Shown here piece after piece: positions 29,779 through 40,597 of a stretch of 64,000 bases of DNA; position 1 is the first letter of the stretch, and each line of letters starts with the position of its first letter. The notes beneath the pieces are model-generated. The model searched no databases. It saw only the letters and a program-made list of their open reading frames with translations, and was not told the origin of the DNA. Made by a program: the position numbers and the translations under genes. Source of the stretch: Oricola thermophila. GTDB taxonomy: Bacteria; Pseudomonadota; Alphaproteobacteria; Rhizobiales; Rhizobiaceae. The stretch is taken from the NCBI RefSeq assembly GCF_013358405.1, contig NZ_CP054836.1:3720001-3784000 (forward strand), given 5' to 3'.

Positions 29779-31014
29779 TCAACTCCTGTAATCGCCGTTG
29801 ATCGCGACATACTCCTTGGTGAGATTGCAGGTCCACGCCGTGAAGCGGCCGTCGCCCAGGCCGATATCGGCGCGGATCACGATCTCGTCGTTTTTCATGT
29901 AGGCGCTGGCCTCTTCCTCGGAATAGCCCGGAACGCGCTCGCCCTCGGAAGCGACAAGCAGGTCGCCGAACCAGATTGCCAGCCGGTCCCGGTCGGCCGG
30001 CTCTCCGGCCTTTCCGACGGCCATCACCACCCGGCCCCAGTTGGCGTCTTCGCCGGTGATCGCCGTCTTCACGAGGGGGGAATTGGCGATCGCCATCGCG
30101 ATATTCTTGGCCGATACGTCCGATACCGCCCCGGTCACGTCCACACGCACGAGCTTGGTGGCTCCCTCGCCGTCACGGACGATCATCAGCGCCAATTCGT
30201 GCAGGCAATCTCCGAATGCGGTCGCGAATTCCGCCAGACGCGGGTCGGCCGGGTCGGTTATCGCGGGAGCATCTTTCGCCTGCCCCGTGGCGAACGCCAG
30301 CAGCGTGTCCGAAGTCGAGGTGTCGCTGTCCACCGTGATCGCGTTGAATGTCGTCGGCGTGAAACGTTCAAGCAAGGCACGCAGTACATTCGCGGAAAGC
30401 GCCGCGTCGGTCGCGACATAGGCCAGCATGGTCGCCATGTCTGGCGCGATCATGCCTGCACCCTTCGCGATGCCGTTGATGGTCACGGTGGCATCGCCGA
30501 GGTTCACCCGGCGCGTAACCAGCTTCGGGAACGTGTCGGTGGTCATAATGGCGCGTGCGGCGTCCACCCAGCCATCGGCCCGGGCACTGGCGGCCATGCC
30601 GTTCAGGTGGCGTTCGAAATGGGAATGATCGAGCGGCTCGCCGATCACGCCGGTCGAGGAAAGGAAGACCTCTCCCTCGTCGCAGCCGGCCGCTTCCGCC
30701 GCTGAGCGCGCCGCGACAGCCGTGGTATGGCGTCCCTTGCTGCCGGTGAACGCGTTGGCATTGCCGGCGTTGACGACAAGAATCCTTGCCTTTCCGCCGG
30801 GCAGGTTCTCCCTGCACAGCTCCACCGGCGCGGACGGACACCTGGAGCGGGTCAGCACACCGGCGACGGTGGTTCCCGTCTCGAAAAGCATTGCCAGGAG
30901 GTCGACGCGATCCTTGTACTTGATGCCTGCCTTGACAGTCGCGATGCGAACGCCGGGAACGACCGGCATCTCGGGTAGCGAAACGGGTGCTAGCGGCGAA
31001 ACGGTACCGGACAT
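29779..31014 (-). CDS. argJ: Glutamate N-acetyltransferase / amino-acid N-acetyltransferase
   Basis: This 411-aa precursor of the ArgJ Ntn-hydrolase-like enzyme cycles acetyl groups in arginine synthesis and may also make N-acetylglutamate from acetyl-CoA. Self-cleavage is expected between Ala194 and Thr195 in [14 protein letters not shown], giving alpha and beta chains, with Thr195 as the nucleophile. The oxyanion-type STGVIG motif is at about 120-125. It lies 21 bp downstream of the parvulin gene and 4 bp upstream of the GNAT start, in one operon. Confidence 0.97.
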   Translation of the reverse strand: MSGTVSPLAPVSLPEMPVVPGVRIATVKAGIKYKDRVDLLAMLFETGTTVAGVLTRSRCPSAPVELCRENLPGGKARILVVNAGNANAFTGSKGRHTTAVAARSAAEAAGCDEGEVFLSSTGVIGEPLDHSHFERHLNGMAASARADGWVDAARAIMTTDTFPKLVTRRVNLGDATVTINGIAKGAGMIAPDMATMLAYVATDAALSANVLRALLERFTPTTFNAITVDSDTSTSDTLLAFATGQAKDAPAITDPADPRLAEFATAFGDCLHELALMIVRDGEGATKLVRVDVTGAVSDVSAKNIAMAIANSPLVKTAITGEDANWGRVVMAVGKAGEPADRDRLAIWFGDLLVASEGERVPGYSEEEASAYMKNDEIVIRADIGLGDGRFTAWTCNLTKEYVAINGDYRS

Positions 31015-31035
31015 GGGAAGATTTCCAGAAAGGCT

Positions 31036-31941
31036 CTACTGGGCGGACTGCTGGGAGGCTTGCGCCCTTTCATAGGCCTCCTTGAGGTCCGGATCGGTAA
31101 TCTCGATCTCGGCCGCCTCGCGCAGCTCGCTGAGGACCTCGAAATAACGCTCCCGCAGCAGGACCGAGCGAATCTGGTTCTCTACCTCGCTGAAGGCCGG
31201 CGGCTGAACCTGGCGCTTGTCCTCAACCTTGATGACATGCCAGCCGAACTGCGTCTGCACCGGTTCGGTGGTATGAGCGCCGACATCGAGGGCGAACGCC
31301 GCTTCCTCGAATTCCGGTACCATCCGGCCGCGGGTGAAGTAACCGAGATCGCCGCCATTCGGTCCGGTCGGCCCGGTGGAATGCTCCTTCGCCAGCGCCT
31401 CGAAGTCGCCGCCATTGTCGAGTTCCTCGATGACCGCTTTCGCTTCATCTTCCGTCTCGAGAAGAATGTGGCGTGCATGTACTTCGTTCTGCGGTGGCGT
31501 GGCGGCTACTTCCTTGTCGTAGCGGGCACGGACGTCCTCGTCGGTAATCTTGTTGACGACCTCGTCGCGGAAATAGGCGTTGTGCAAGGCGCGTTCGCGC
31601 AGGAACGCCAGGCGGTCGATGAACTCCTCGGTCTTGTCGAGGCCTGCCGCTTCGGCCTTGGCAGCAAGTGCGCGGATGTCGATCAGGGCGGCAAGTGCGG
31701 CGGCGCGGCGATCCTCCGGCGGGACCTGCCCGAACTGATCCTGCAGGTCGCCCAGGGTCATGGCGAGATCGCGCTCGGTGATGGGGGCGCCGTTCAACGT
31801 GCCGACGACCTTGTTGGTTTCGTCCTGGGCCGCAGCCGGCAGGGCAATTGCGCCGATCGTCGCCAGCGCCATGACAGCGCGCCGGACGGCCGGCATTGCG
31901 GGAACTGCGGATCTGCTGCGGAGTAGGCTGGAAAACTGCAT
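31036..31941 (-). CDS. Periplasmic parvulin-type peptidyl-prolyl isomerase
   Basis: This 301-aa exported protein has a signal peptide (hydrophobic 21-36, cleavage near PAAAQ), a SurA-like N-terminal helical chaperone region (about 40-145) and a parvulin domain (VHARHILLETEDEAKAVIEEL ... STGPTGPNGGDLGYFTRGRMVPEFE ... FGWHVIKVED; key residues are the ARHIL and GDLGYF motifs). It assists folding of exported proteins, fitting its place divergent from secA. Confidence 0.93.
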   Translation of the reverse strand: MQFSSLLRSRSAVPAMPAVRRAVMALATIGAIALPAAAQDETNKVVGTLNGAPITERDLAMTLGDLQDQFGQVPPEDRRAAALAALIDIRALAAKAEAAGLDKTEEFIDRLAFLRERALHNAYFRDEVVNKITDEDVRARYDKEVAATPPQNEVHARHILLETEDEAKAVIEELDNGGDFEALAKEHSTGPTGPNGGDLGYFTRGRMVPEFEEAAFALDVGAHTTEPVQTQFGWHVIKVEDKRQVQPPAFSEVENQIRSVLLRERYFEVLSELREAAEIEITDPDLKEAYERAQASQQSAQ

Positions 31942-32030
31942 CGAAAACTCGCTTGGCTGCGTTTGAACCGTTCGCTTCGAAGTGACCGTGAGCCCCCGGA
32001 ATACGCCGTCTTTCAGGCTATGCGGCGACG

Positions 32031-32059
32031 TTGACATCACTATTTGCCCCTCTTATCTG
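32031..32059 (+). promoter_or_regulatory. Putative sigma-70 promoter of secA
   Basis: A consensus -35 TTGACA (32031-32036) is separated by exactly 17 bp from TATCTG (32054-32059). It leaves an untranslated leader of about 120 bp before secA ATG 32188, a size that would allow leader-based control, though none is identified. Confidence 0.55.
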
Positions 32060-32187
32060 TCCTTTGCTATCGCGTCCACCTCCGAAACGTGGGGAGCGGG
32101 GCGCCATGGCCCCGGGAGAAGACGCTTACACGTGAATTTCAAAGGCCCGGCGAGAGCCGCGGCCCATTCGAAGAGAGGACCATTTTC

Positions 32188-35052
32188 ATGGTCAATTTCG
32201 GCGGCCTAGCCCGCAAGATTTTCGGTTCCGTCAACGACCGCCGCCTGAAGTCCCTGCAGCCCAAGGTTGCTGCCATCAACGCGCTGGAAAGCGAGATGCA
32301 GGCGCTGAGCGACGAGCAGCTGCGTGCAAAGACGGATGAGTTTCGCGCGCAGATAGCCGAAGGCAGGTCCCTGGACGACCTGCTGGTTCCGGCGTTCGCT
32401 GTCGTGCGCGAAGGCGCGAAGCGCGCACTCGGCCTCAGGCCGTTCGACGTCCAGCTGATCGGCGGCATGGTGCTGCATGAAGGTTCCATCGCCGAAATGA
32501 AGACGGGCGAGGGCAAGACACTGGTCGCGACCCTGCCGGTCTATCTGAACGCGCTTGCCGGTCGCGGCGTCCATGTCGTCACGGTCAACGACTACCTTGC
32601 CCAGCGCGATGCCGAGTGGATGGGCAAGCTTTACAACTTCCTCGGTCTCTCCGTCGGCGTCATCGTCCATGGCCTGGACGACGCGCAGCGCAAGGCGGCC
32701 TATGATTGCGACGTAACCTACGGCACCAACAACGAGCTGGGCTTCGACTATCTGCGCGACAACATGAAGTACGAGCGCGCGCAGATGGTGCAGAGGGATC
32801 ACGCGTTCGCGATCGTCGACGAGGTGGATTCGATTCTCATCGACGAGGCGCGTACGCCGCTGATCATCTCCGGTCCGCTCGACGACAAGTCCGAACTTTA
32901 CATTACCATCGACAAGTTCATTCCCAAGCTGTCCGCCGAAGACTACGAGATCGACGAAAAGCAGCGCACCGCGACCTTTACCGAGGAGGGTACCGAGAAG
33001 CTGGAGCTGATGCTGGCGGAAGCCGGGCTGCTCAAGGACGGCGGGCTGTATGACGTCGAAAACGTCGCGATCGTGCATCACGTCAACAACGCGTTGAAGG
33101 CGCATACGCTGTTCCAGCGCGACAAGGATTACATTGTCAGAAACGACGAGATCGTCATCATTGACGAGTTCACCGGCCGCCAGATGCCCGGCCGTCGCTT
33201 TTCGGAGGGCTTACACCAGGCGCTCGAGGCCAAGGAGGGCGTGGCAATCCAGCCGGAGAACCAGACCCTCGCCTCGGTGACGTTCCAGAACTACTTCCGC
33301 ATGTATGACAAGCTGGCCGGCATGACCGGCACGGCGGCGACGGAGGCCGAGGAGTTCGGAAACATTTACGGGCTCGACGTGGTCGAAATTCCGACCAATC
33401 TGCCGGTGCAGCGCATTGACGAGGACGACGAGGTCTATCGCACGGTCGAGGAAAAGTATGTCGCCGTGGTGATTGACATCATCGCCGCGCAGAAAAAGGG
33501 CCAGCCGGTACTGGTGGGCACGACCTCGATCGAGAAGTCGGAGTTGCTGTCGTCGATGCTCGGCGACGTGAAAAAGCTCAAGCAGATTCGCGATACTGTC
33601 CAAGGCCGCGTTGACGCCCTCAAGCCCGGGAAGGAACCCGAGCTTCGCGAATATCTCGAAACCGCAGTTGCGAATCTCGATGCGGCCATCAAGGCGGGCG
33701 GCGTAAAGCATGAGGTTCTGAACGCGCGCCAGCACGAGCGCGAGGCGCATATCGTCGCGCAAGCCGGCGTCCCGGGCGCGGTGACGATCGCGACCAACAT
33801 GGCCGGTCGCGGCACGGACATCAAGCTCGGCGGCAATGTCGAGATGCGCATAGCCGACGAGCTTGCCGATGTGCCGGAAGGCGAGGAGCGCGACCGCCGC
33901 ATAGCCGAGATCGAGGCAGACGTGGAACGGCTCAAGCAACAGGCGCTCGCGGCAGGCGGCCTCTACGTGCTCGCCACGGAAAGGCACGAAAGCCGACGCA
34001 TCGACAACCAGCTGCGCGGCCGGTCCGGGCGCCAGGGAGATCCGGGGCGCTCCAAGTTCTTCCTGTCGCTGCAGGACGACCTCATGCGTATCTTTGGGTC
34101 GGATCGCATGGACGGAATGCTGCAGAAGCTCGGGCTCAAGGAAGGCGAGGCGATTGTCCATCCCTGGATCAACAAGGCGCTGGAAAAGGCCCAAAAGAAG
34201 GTCGAGGCCCGCAACTTCGACATTCGCAAGAACTTGCTGAAGTTCGATGACGTGATGAACGACCAGCGGAAGGTCGTGTTCGAGCAGCGCAAGGAACTCA
34301 TGGACGGTACCGGACTGTCTGACACGGTCACGGAAATGCGCCATGAAGTCATCGAGGAGATGGTCGCCAAGCATATCCCGGAGAAGGCATATGCCGACCA
34401 GTGGGATATAGAGGGCCTGAAACAGGCGACGGTGGCACTGCTCAATATCGACGCGCCGGTCGACGAGTGGGCCGCCGAGGAAGGCATCGCGGATGACGAT
34501 ATCCGTGAAAGGCTTATCGAGGCGGCCGACAAGGCCGCGGCCGAACGGGCCGAGCGTTTCGGCCCGGAGATCACGGAGTATGTCGAGAAGTCGATCCTGC
34601 TGCAGACGCTTGACACGCTCTGGCGCGAGCATCTCGTCAATCTCGATCACCTGCGCTCGGTGATCGGTTTCCGCGGCTATGCCCAGCGCGATCCGCTGCA
34701 GGAATACAAGCAGGAAAGCTTCGAACTGTTCCAGGCCATGCTCGCCAACCTTCGCCAGGCGGTTACGGCGCAGCTCATGCGCGTCGAGGTCGTGCGCGAG
34801 CAGGCGGAAGCGCCGCCGCCGGAGATGCCGGCGATGGAGCCGCATCATGCCAACGCGACCACCGGCGAGGACGAGTTCGGGGCCGCGGCGCCCGAATACG
34901 GAGCGGCGATCGTGAGCGGCCAGGTCGATGCCGCCGACCGCGATCCGAACGACCCCTCTACCTGGGGCAAGGTCGGGCGCAACGAGGCGTGTCCCTGCGG
35001 GTCCGGAAAGAAATACAAGCATTGCCACGGCGCCTTCGCCCCGACGGCGTAG
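32188..35052 (+). CDS. secA: Preprotein translocase ATPase SecA
   Basis: This 954-aa motor of the Sec pathway has Walker [21 protein letters not shown] (Walker B/DEAD region) and the second RecA-like domain [14 protein letters not shown]. It has helical wing and scaffold domains and a C-terminal zinc-binding SEC-C motif [14 protein letters not shown] for SecB or membrane binding. ATG 32188 follows an AGAGGA ribosome-binding site and yields the usual start [13 protein letters not shown]; the open frame upstream is a leader. Confidence 0.98.
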   Translation: MVNFGGLARKIFGSVNDRRLKSLQPKVAAINALESEMQALSDEQLRAKTDEFRAQIAEGRSLDDLLVPAFAVVREGAKRALGLRPFDVQLIGGMVLHEGSIAEMKTGEGKTLVATLPVYLNALAGRGVHVVTVNDYLAQRDAEWMGKLYNFLGLSVGVIVHGLDDAQRKAAYDCDVTYGTNNELGFDYLRDNMKYERAQMVQRDHAFAIVDEVDSILIDEARTPLIISGPLDDKSELYITIDKFIPKLSAEDYEIDEKQRTATFTEEGTEKLELMLAEAGLLKDGGLYDVENVAIVHHVNNALKAHTLFQRDKDYIVRNDEIVIIDEFTGRQMPGRRFSEGLHQALEAKEGVAIQPENQTLASVTFQNYFRMYDKLAGMTGTAATEAEEFGNIYGLDVVEIPTNLPVQRIDEDDEVYRTVEEKYVAVVIDIIAAQKKGQPVLVGTTSIEKSELLSSMLGDVKKLKQIRDTVQGRVDALKPGKEPELREYLETAVANLDAAIKAGGVKHEVLNARQHEREAHIVAQAGVPGAVTIATNMAGRGTDIKLGGNVEMRIADELADVPEGEERDRRIAEIEADVERLKQQALAAGGLYVLATERHESRRIDNQLRGRSGRQGDPGRSKFFLSLQDDLMRIFGSDRMDGMLQKLGLKEGEAIVHPWINKALEKAQKKVEARNFDIRKNLLKFDDVMNDQRKVVFEQRKELMDGTGLSDTVTEMRHEVIEEMVAKHIPEKAYADQWDIEGLKQATVALLNIDAPVDEWAAEEGIADDDIRERLIEAADKAAAERAERFGPEITEYVEKSILLQTLDTLWREHLVNLDHLRSVIGFRGYAQRDPLQEYKQESFELFQAMLANLRQAVTAQLMRVEVVREQAEAPPPEMPAMEPHHANATTGEDEFGAAAPEYGAAIVSGQVDAADRDPNDPSTWGKVGRNEACPCGSGKKYKHCHGAFAPTA

Positions 35053-35056
35053 GCAT

Positions 35057-35080
35057 CCGCGGGGAGGCGTGGCCCCGCGG
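35057..35080 (+). terminator. Hairpin after secA, possible terminator
   Basis: CCGCGGGG (35057-35064) and CCCCGCGG (35073-35080) form a perfect 8-bp GC stem with an 8-nt loop, starting 4 bp after the secA stop codon. There is no U-tract, so it may protect the mRNA end or act with Rho instead of as an intrinsic terminator. Confidence 0.45.
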
Positions 35081-35235
35081 CGCCCGGGATGGCTGCGCGC
35101 GGTCCCGGCGAAGTCCGCTCAATCCCGTGCTTGCGGCAGACCGACGACCGTCGATGCAGGGAATGCCAACGCTTTCTTAAGCCCAACCCGCTATTTCTCG
35201 GCAAGATTTGACCATCAGCCAGCGGACTTGCCGTC

Positions 35236-36645
35236 TTGCGTTTTTCTGCCATCGAAACAGCAGAGCATTGGCTCTCCACACCGTTGTTCGAGCGGGTGCG
35301 GCCATTCGCCTCGCGCATCGACGCAATAGCCAGCGGGGAGGATGATGCCGCAGTGGCCCAGCGCATGGCGGTCGTCGCCTTCGCGATCCGGGTTGCCAGT
35401 GCCGGGCTCCTGTTTCTATCCCAGGCCATCATCGCGCGATGGGCGGGAGCATTCGACTATGGAATCTATGTCTTCGTCTGGACCGCGATGATCATCCTGG
35501 GCAGCCTGTCCTGCCTCGGTTTCCAGACGGCGGTCATCCGGTTCCTGCCGGCCTATCGCAAGAATGGCGAGACGGACCTGCTGCGCGGCCTGATGACAAC
35601 CAGCCGCCTCTTCGTGCTCGCCGTGGCGACGCTCATCGCCGTCGCGGGCGCGGCCGTCGTGTGGCTGCTCGGCGAGCGTATCGAGTCCTACTATGTCGTG
35701 CCTTTCGTGCTGGCATTCACCTGCCTGCCCATGCTCGCGCTCGGCGAGGTGCTGGAGGGGATCGCGCGGGCGAACAACTGGCCGATTCGCGCGCTGGCCC
35801 CGACCTATATCGTCCGCCCCACCCTCATGCTCGCGATCGTCGCGGCAACGCACGTGCTGGGATTCGAGGCGACGGCTTCCGCCGCGGTGTTCACGGCAGT
35901 GGTGGCGAGCTACCTGACCACCATACTGCAACTCTTCGTCGTCTCCCCTGACCTGGGGGGTACCGTCCCGCCCGGCCCGCGCAAAACCGACCTGGGCCAG
36001 TGGGTCACGGTCGCGCTGCCGATCTTCCTGGTCGAGGGCTTCTTCTTCATGCTCACAAATGCCGACGTGCTGATGGTCGGCTTCTTCCGCTCGCCGGAGG
36101 AGGTCGCCGTCTACTACGCCGCGGTCAAGGTTCTCGCGCTCGCGCATTTCGTGTTCTTCGCGGTGAAGACCGGCGTCGCGCAGCAGTTCGCCGCCAACAC
36201 CGCCCCGGAGGAACGGGCCGCGCTGCGCGCATTCGCCGGCCAGACCGTCGGCTGGACATTCTGGCCGACCCTGGCGATCGGCGTCGTGATTCTCGTGTTC
36301 GGAAAATTCCTGCTGTCGTTGTTCGGATCGGGCTTCACCGAAGGGTATCCCCTGCTTTTCGTCCTTATCGCCGGGGTGGTCGTGCGGGCCAGCGTCGGGC
36401 CGGCCGAAAGCCTGCTCAACATGACCGGGCACCAGAATGCCTGTGCGGCGATTTTCGCCATCGTCCTGCTGCTCAATATCGTTCTCAACATGCTGTTCAT
36501 ACCCGTCTACGGGCTGATGGGAGCTGCCGCGGCGAGCGCGATCGCCACGGTGCTCGAGGCCGCGTTGTTGCTGCTGTTTTCATATCGTCGGGTCGGCGTG
36601 GTGATGTTCGTGTGGACGCCGAAACGGAACGCGGAGGCGGCCTGA
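35236..36645 (+). CDS. Polysaccharide flippase (MOP/Wzx-like membrane protein)
   Basis: This 469-aa polytopic membrane protein has about 12-14 hydrophobic segments from residue 44 on, with the MOP superfamily layout (first segment VVAFAIRVASAGLLFLSQAIIARW, shortened AGLLFLSQAIIARW). It probably flips lipid-linked sugars across the inner membrane. The start is uncertain: TTG 35236 gives a 43-residue soluble head, and ATG 35365 would start just before the first helix. The following acetyltransferase gene starts at its stop codon, so they form a pair, probably for an exopolysaccharide. Confidence 0.85.
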   Translation: MRFSAIETAEHWLSTPLFERVRPFASRIDAIASGEDDAAVAQRMAVVAFAIRVASAGLLFLSQAIIARWAGAFDYGIYVFVWTAMIILGSLSCLGFQTAVIRFLPAYRKNGETDLLRGLMTTSRLFVLAVATLIAVAGAAVVWLLGERIESYYVVPFVLAFTCLPMLALGEVLEGIARANNWPIRALAPTYIVRPTLMLAIVAATHVLGFEATASAAVFTAVVASYLTTILQLFVVSPDLGGTVPPGPRKTDLGQWVTVALPIFLVEGFFFMLTNADVLMVGFFRSPEEVAVYYAAVKVLALAHFVFFAVKTGVAQQFAANTAPEERAALRAFAGQTVGWTFWPTLAIGVVILVFGKFLLSLFGSGFTEGYPLLFVLIAGVVVRASVGPAESLLNMTGHQNACAAIFAIVLLLNIVLNMLFIPVYGLMGAAAASAIATVLEAALLLLFSYRRVGVVMFVWTPKRNAEAA

Positions 36646-37913
36646 TGCACACATCCCCACTGTTGCGGCAGGACATCGAGCCGACCGACGCCTTCGTGAT
36701 CCCGGCGCGTATGCAGACGGAGGCCGGGCCGCAGGAGACAAGCCGCCTGATCAAGGGCGACCGCCGACTCGTCATCTATCCGGCCGACAGCGGCTTCGAC
36801 ATCCTCGAGGACATCGACCGGGTGACGGACTACGCGCTGGAACCGAACATCTTCTTCGCGCCGCGCTTCCTCGTGCCCGCCATGCCTCGCGTCGACAACC
36901 GCGACGTCCGGCTGCTGCTGTTGCAGGACGGAACGGAGGCCGATGCCGAGACGCGCCTGCTGATGCCGTTCTCGGTGGAGAAGTCCGGCTTCAGGATCGG
37001 CCCGGAGGTGATGCGGGTGTGGGCGAACGAATTCGGCCCGAGCGGCGTGCCGATCGTCGAGCGGCGCGAATCCTCGCGCATCATCGACGACCTGCTGGCG
37101 ACACTGGCCGATCCCGGCCTTGCTCTGCCGAAAATTCTCGTCCTGCCCGACGTCATGATGGACAGCGCCGTGATCCGGACGCTGCGCGGCGTCGCGATAG
37201 GGCGCGGACTGCCGGTACTGACGACGGGATCGGTCCAGCGGCCGTTCCTGCAAAGCGAACTCGACAGCATCGATTACCTCAACGCGAACATCAGCAAGCG
37301 GAGCCTGCGAAACTTCAGGCGGCTGCGGCGCCATCTCGAGGAGATGGGACGGTTCGAATACGAGATCGCACGGTCGCCGCGGGACGTGCGCATCGCCATG
37401 GAGGAATTCCTGCTGCTGGAGAATGCCGGCTGGAAAGGCCGGCAGCGGACCTCGCTGGCCGCCGACCGCTACCGCGCAGCCTTCGCGCGCGAGGCGGTCA
37501 ACAACCTGGCCGAACGCGACCTCGTGCGCATCCATGCCTTCAAGCTGGACGGTCGGGTAATCGCCTCGCTGATCGTCTTCGTGCAGGCCGGACATGCATG
37601 GACATGGAAGACGACCTATGACGAGAGCCTCGCCCAGTATTCGCCGGGCACGCTGCTGATCATGCAGTCCACCGAGGTGCACCTTGAGGATCCGAACATC
37701 CAGGTGACCGACTCCTGCGCCGTCGAGGACCACCCGGTGGTGGGGCGGCTGTGGTCGGAGCGGCGGGAGTTCGCCACAATGGTGATCGGGCTGCGGCCCG
37801 AACTGGACCGCGAAGCGCGCCAGATCGTGCAGCAGATGGAACTGTACCGCTCCACGCGCAACGCGGCCAAGACCGTGCGCGACCGGCTGAAACAGGCGGT
37901 GAAGCGGCGCTAG
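36645..37913 (+). CDS. BioF2-like acetyltransferase domain protein (GNAT fold)
   Basis: This 422-aa protein has a C-terminal GNAT_6/BioF2-like domain (about 225-400), as found with cellulose or exopolysaccharide synthesis proteins. Supporting text includes LENAGWKGRQRTSLAADRYRAAF (key NAGWKGR), FKLDGRVIASLIVF and WKTTYDESLAQYSPGTLL. The N-terminal 200 residues are unassigned. The start codon overlaps the flippase stop (TGATG), so the two are coupled. Role in glycan modification is inferred from this pairing. Confidence 0.75.
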   Translation: MHTSPLLRQDIEPTDAFVIPARMQTEAGPQETSRLIKGDRRLVIYPADSGFDILEDIDRVTDYALEPNIFFAPRFLVPAMPRVDNRDVRLLLLQDGTEADAETRLLMPFSVEKSGFRIGPEVMRVWANEFGPSGVPIVERRESSRIIDDLLATLADPGLALPKILVLPDVMMDSAVIRTLRGVAIGRGLPVLTTGSVQRPFLQSELDSIDYLNANISKRSLRNFRRLRRHLEEMGRFEYEIARSPRDVRIAMEEFLLLENAGWKGRQRTSLAADRYRAAFAREAVNNLAERDLVRIHAFKLDGRVIASLIVFVQAGHAWTWKTTYDESLAQYSPGTLLIMQSTEVHLEDPNIQVTDSCAVEDHPVVGRLWSERREFATMVIGLRPELDREARQIVQQMELYRSTRNAAKTVRDRLKQAVKRR

Positions 37914-39562
37914 CCGCCGCCGCGCCCGCGTTCCTTCTCCGCTTCCTCGCGCGCCCGCTCGCGAAAGACGCGGCGAATCACCTTGCCCGTCGTGGTCAGC
38001 GGCATCCCGGAGACGAACTCGATCTCGCGCGGGTATTCATGCGCGGACAGCCGTTCCCTCACATGGTCGCGAATCGCTGCCTTCAGTTCCTGCGACGGTT
38101 CCGCGCCCTCGCGCAGCACGACATAGGCCTTGACCAGCTCGCCGCGCACCGGATCGGGCTTGCCGACGACGGCGGCGAGCGAGACGTCCGGATGGCCGAC
38201 CAGGCAGTCCTCGATCTCGCCGGGGCCGATTCGGTAGCCGGCCGACGAGATCACGTCGTCGTCGCGGCCGACGAAGAAGAAGTAGCCGTCGGCGTCCATC
38301 ACGCCGCGGTCGCCGGTCAGCATCCAGTCGCCGACGAACTTCTCGCGGGTGGCGTCCGGGTTTCCCCAGTATTCGAGAAACATCACGGGATCGGGCCGGC
38401 GCACGGCGATCTCGCCCTGTTCGCCGGGCGGCAACTCGTTGCCCTCCCCGTCGATGACCGCGACGCGGTGGCCGGCGACCGGCCGTCCCATCGAGCCGGG
38501 GCGGACGACACCGAGCGCATCGCAGGCCGAGAGGACGAGATTGCACTCGGTCTGGCCGTAGAACTCGTTCACGGTGACGCCGAGATTCTCCCGCGCCCAG
38601 GCAAGGGTGCCGCGGCCGAGCGCCTCGCCGCCGGAGCCGACGGTGCGCAGGTCCAGCCTGAAATCGCGGGCGCGGGAGCCGAGCGCGGCCAACATGCGCA
38701 GCGCCGTCGGCGGCATGAAGGCGTTGCGGATGCGGGCCTTCTCCATCAGGGCCAGCGCCCATTCCGGATCGAAGCGGGCGGCGCGGGCGGCGACAACCGG
38801 CACCCCGCAATAGAGGCCCGGCAGCAGGACGTTCAGCAGCCCGCCCGCCCATGCCCAGTCCGCCGGCGTCCATAGCAGGTCGCCGGGCCGCGGCAGGAAC
38901 TCGTGATGGGTCTGCACGCCCGGCAGGTGGCCGAGCAGGACGCGATGGGCGTGAAGGGCGCCCTTGGGATGGCCGGTCGTGCCGGAGGTGAAGATCATCA
39001 GGGCCGGGTCGTCGGCGGCGGTGTCCGCGGCGGCAAAGCCCGGCCGGGCATCGTCCAGGAGAGCGTAGAAATCATGCGCTCCCGGCGCGCCGCCGACGCA
39101 GACGACCGCGCGCAGTTGCGGGAAATCCGCATCGGCCCCGTCGAGTTTCGCCATGCCTTCCGGATCGAGGACGATGGCCTTCGCGCCCGACAGGTTCAGC
39201 CGGTAGGCGATCGCTTCCGGCCCGAAAAGGACGGCCATCGGCACGGCGACGGCGCCGAGCTTGTAGACGCCGAGATGGGCGATCGCGGTCTCGAAGCGCT
39301 GCGACAGCAGGATGGCGACGCGGTCGCCGCGCGTCACGCCGAGGCGGGCCAGCGCGGCGGCGAAACGGTCGGACCTTTCCGCCAGCTCGCCGCGGGTCAG
39401 CGTGACCGGCTCGCCGTCCGTCCAGTCGACGATCGCAGGGGCAGCGGGATCGCGCCGCGCCGGTTCGTCGGCACAGGCCGTCCCGATGTTGAAGCGGTCC
39501 GGAATCCTCCAGCGGAAGCGGGAATGGAGGTCTTCATGGGAAACGGGATCGTCCGGCAACAT
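37910..39562 (-). CDS. AMP-dependent acyl-CoA synthetase (medium-chain type)
   Basis: This 550-aa ANL-superfamily enzyme activates a carboxylic acid to acyl-CoA via acyl-AMP. The phosphate-binding loop is MIFTSGTTGHPKGA. The adenine site is EFYGQTECN. The hinge is GRDDDVISSAGYRIGPGEIE, and the catalytic lysine lies in TTTGKVIRR. The overall layout resembles acetyl/medium-chain (MACS-like) synthetases. The fatty or aromatic acid substrate is unknown. It ends convergently with a 4-bp overlap with the BioF2-like gene. Confidence 0.93.
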   Translation of the reverse strand: MLPDDPVSHEDLHSRFRWRIPDRFNIGTACADEPARRDPAAPAIVDWTDGEPVTLTRGELAERSDRFAAALARLGVTRGDRVAILLSQRFETAIAHLGVYKLGAVAVPMAVLFGPEAIAYRLNLSGAKAIVLDPEGMAKLDGADADFPQLRAVVCVGGAPGAHDFYALLDDARPGFAAADTAADDPALMIFTSGTTGHPKGALHAHRVLLGHLPGVQTHHEFLPRPGDLLWTPADWAWAGGLLNVLLPGLYCGVPVVAARAARFDPEWALALMEKARIRNAFMPPTALRMLAALGSRARDFRLDLRTVGSGGEALGRGTLAWARENLGVTVNEFYGQTECNLVLSACDALGVVRPGSMGRPVAGHRVAVIDGEGNELPPGEQGEIAVRRPDPVMFLEYWGNPDATREKFVGDWMLTGDRGVMDADGYFFFVGRDDDVISSAGYRIGPGEIEDCLVGHPDVSLAAVVGKPDPVRGELVKAYVVLREGAEPSQELKAAIRDHVRERLSAHEYPREIEFVSGMPLTTTGKVIRRVFRERAREEAEKERGRGGG

Positions 39563-39663
39563 GGCAAAGCTGATGCATTGTTTCGGAATCCAGTCAAGCG
39601 CCGCGCGGCATCGGCCCCGCGGCGGCCGGGCGGGGATCGCGGTTCGCGCATTCCGGCGACACC

Positions 39664-40597
39664 GCGCTCACGACGTGTTCCAGGCGTCGAGGGCCAGGGT
39701 GTGGCATTCCTTCAGCACCTCCCCGATCTCGTTTCGCGGCCGCCTTCTCCATCCGGGCGGCAGGCCGGGCCGCAACGGGCGGAAACGCCATGGTGCGGGC
39801 TTGCGGACGGCATCCGGCGTCATGCCGGCGATCTCGCCTGCGTCGGCGGCGCGGATTCTCTCGATGGCCCGCTCGAAACGGGCCTTCCAGCGGGCAAGGC
39901 GGGCGGCCTGGCCGTCGAGATCGTCCAGCGCCAGTGCCAGCGCCCGGATGCGCCGCGACAGTCCGCGGGCGTCCACCAGCTCGTCGGGATCGCGCTCCGG
40001 GGCGGGCCAGCCTTCTTCCGGGTCGTCGTATTCGAGGAAGGCATGGCCGAAGGGGCCGTCCAGCCCGGTGACGTCGAAGAGGAAGGGCGCGTAACGCTTC
40101 CACGGGTCGAAGAGTTGGAAGGACGGACGGTCGCGGTACAGGTCGAGCAGCTCGGCGTCGGACGGTTCTGCGTCCGGCTCCCTGTCCGTCCCGGCCTCTG
40201 GCGCGATGTCCGATTGACCCTCACGGCTGCCTTCTGGCCGCTCGCCGCGTTCCGGGGAAAGCGCCACGTCCCGCTCCAGCTTGCAGGCGGCCATGACGAT
40301 CAGTCGCCGGGCGGCGAACTCGGCGGGGCGCAGGATGGCGAGAATCCGGCTGCGCAGGGAACGCGGCAGGAAGACCAGCGACCGTCCGGTCCTTATCCCC
40401 GCCACCAGGAACAGCTGCGTGACGATCCGCAAGAGATCGTCCAGGTTCCTTTCCACCGCCCTTGTCCAGTCGAACTCCATGACCTTCTCCGTGACACCGG
40501 GGAGAAGGGTAAGGGAGGCCGTTGCGAGGTGGATAACTTTGCGCGGAAATGCCGGAAATTCGGGAAATCGGCGTCGAAATTATGCAACGGAACGGGC
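39664..40597 (-). repeat. Long inverted repeat, copy B
   Basis: This is the inverted counterpart of about 5223-6146. It contains the second paralogue and about 110 bp of similar leader, including the shared GGCATTTCCGCG block (reverse-complemented near 40537-40550). It lies directly next to the prophage left end. Boundaries are by eye. Confidence 0.7.
39668..40480 (-). CDS. Conserved hypothetical protein, paralogue B of a duplicated gene
   Basis: This 270-aa protein matches the protein at 5333-6142 along its whole length, differing at about ten positions in the first 78 residues and in the acidic linker (79-105). The C-terminal 160 residues differ at only a few positions. The absence of stops and the mostly conservative differences suggest both copies are under selection or recently converted. 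No domain or function is recognised. It is the last chromosomal gene before the prophage. Confidence 0.72.
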   Translation of the reverse strand: MEFDWTRAVERNLDDLLRIVTQLFLVAGIRTGRSLVFLPRSLRSRILAILRPAEFAARRLIVMAACKLERDVALSPERGERPEGSREGQSDIAPEAGTDREPDAEPSDAELLDLYRDRPSFQLFDPWKRYAPFLFDVTGLDGPFGHAFLEYDDPEEGWPAPERDPDELVDARGLSRRIRALALALDDLDGQAARLARWKARFERAIERIRAADAGEIAGMTPDAVRKPAPWRFRPLRPGLPPGWRRRPRNEIGEVLKECHTLALDAWNTS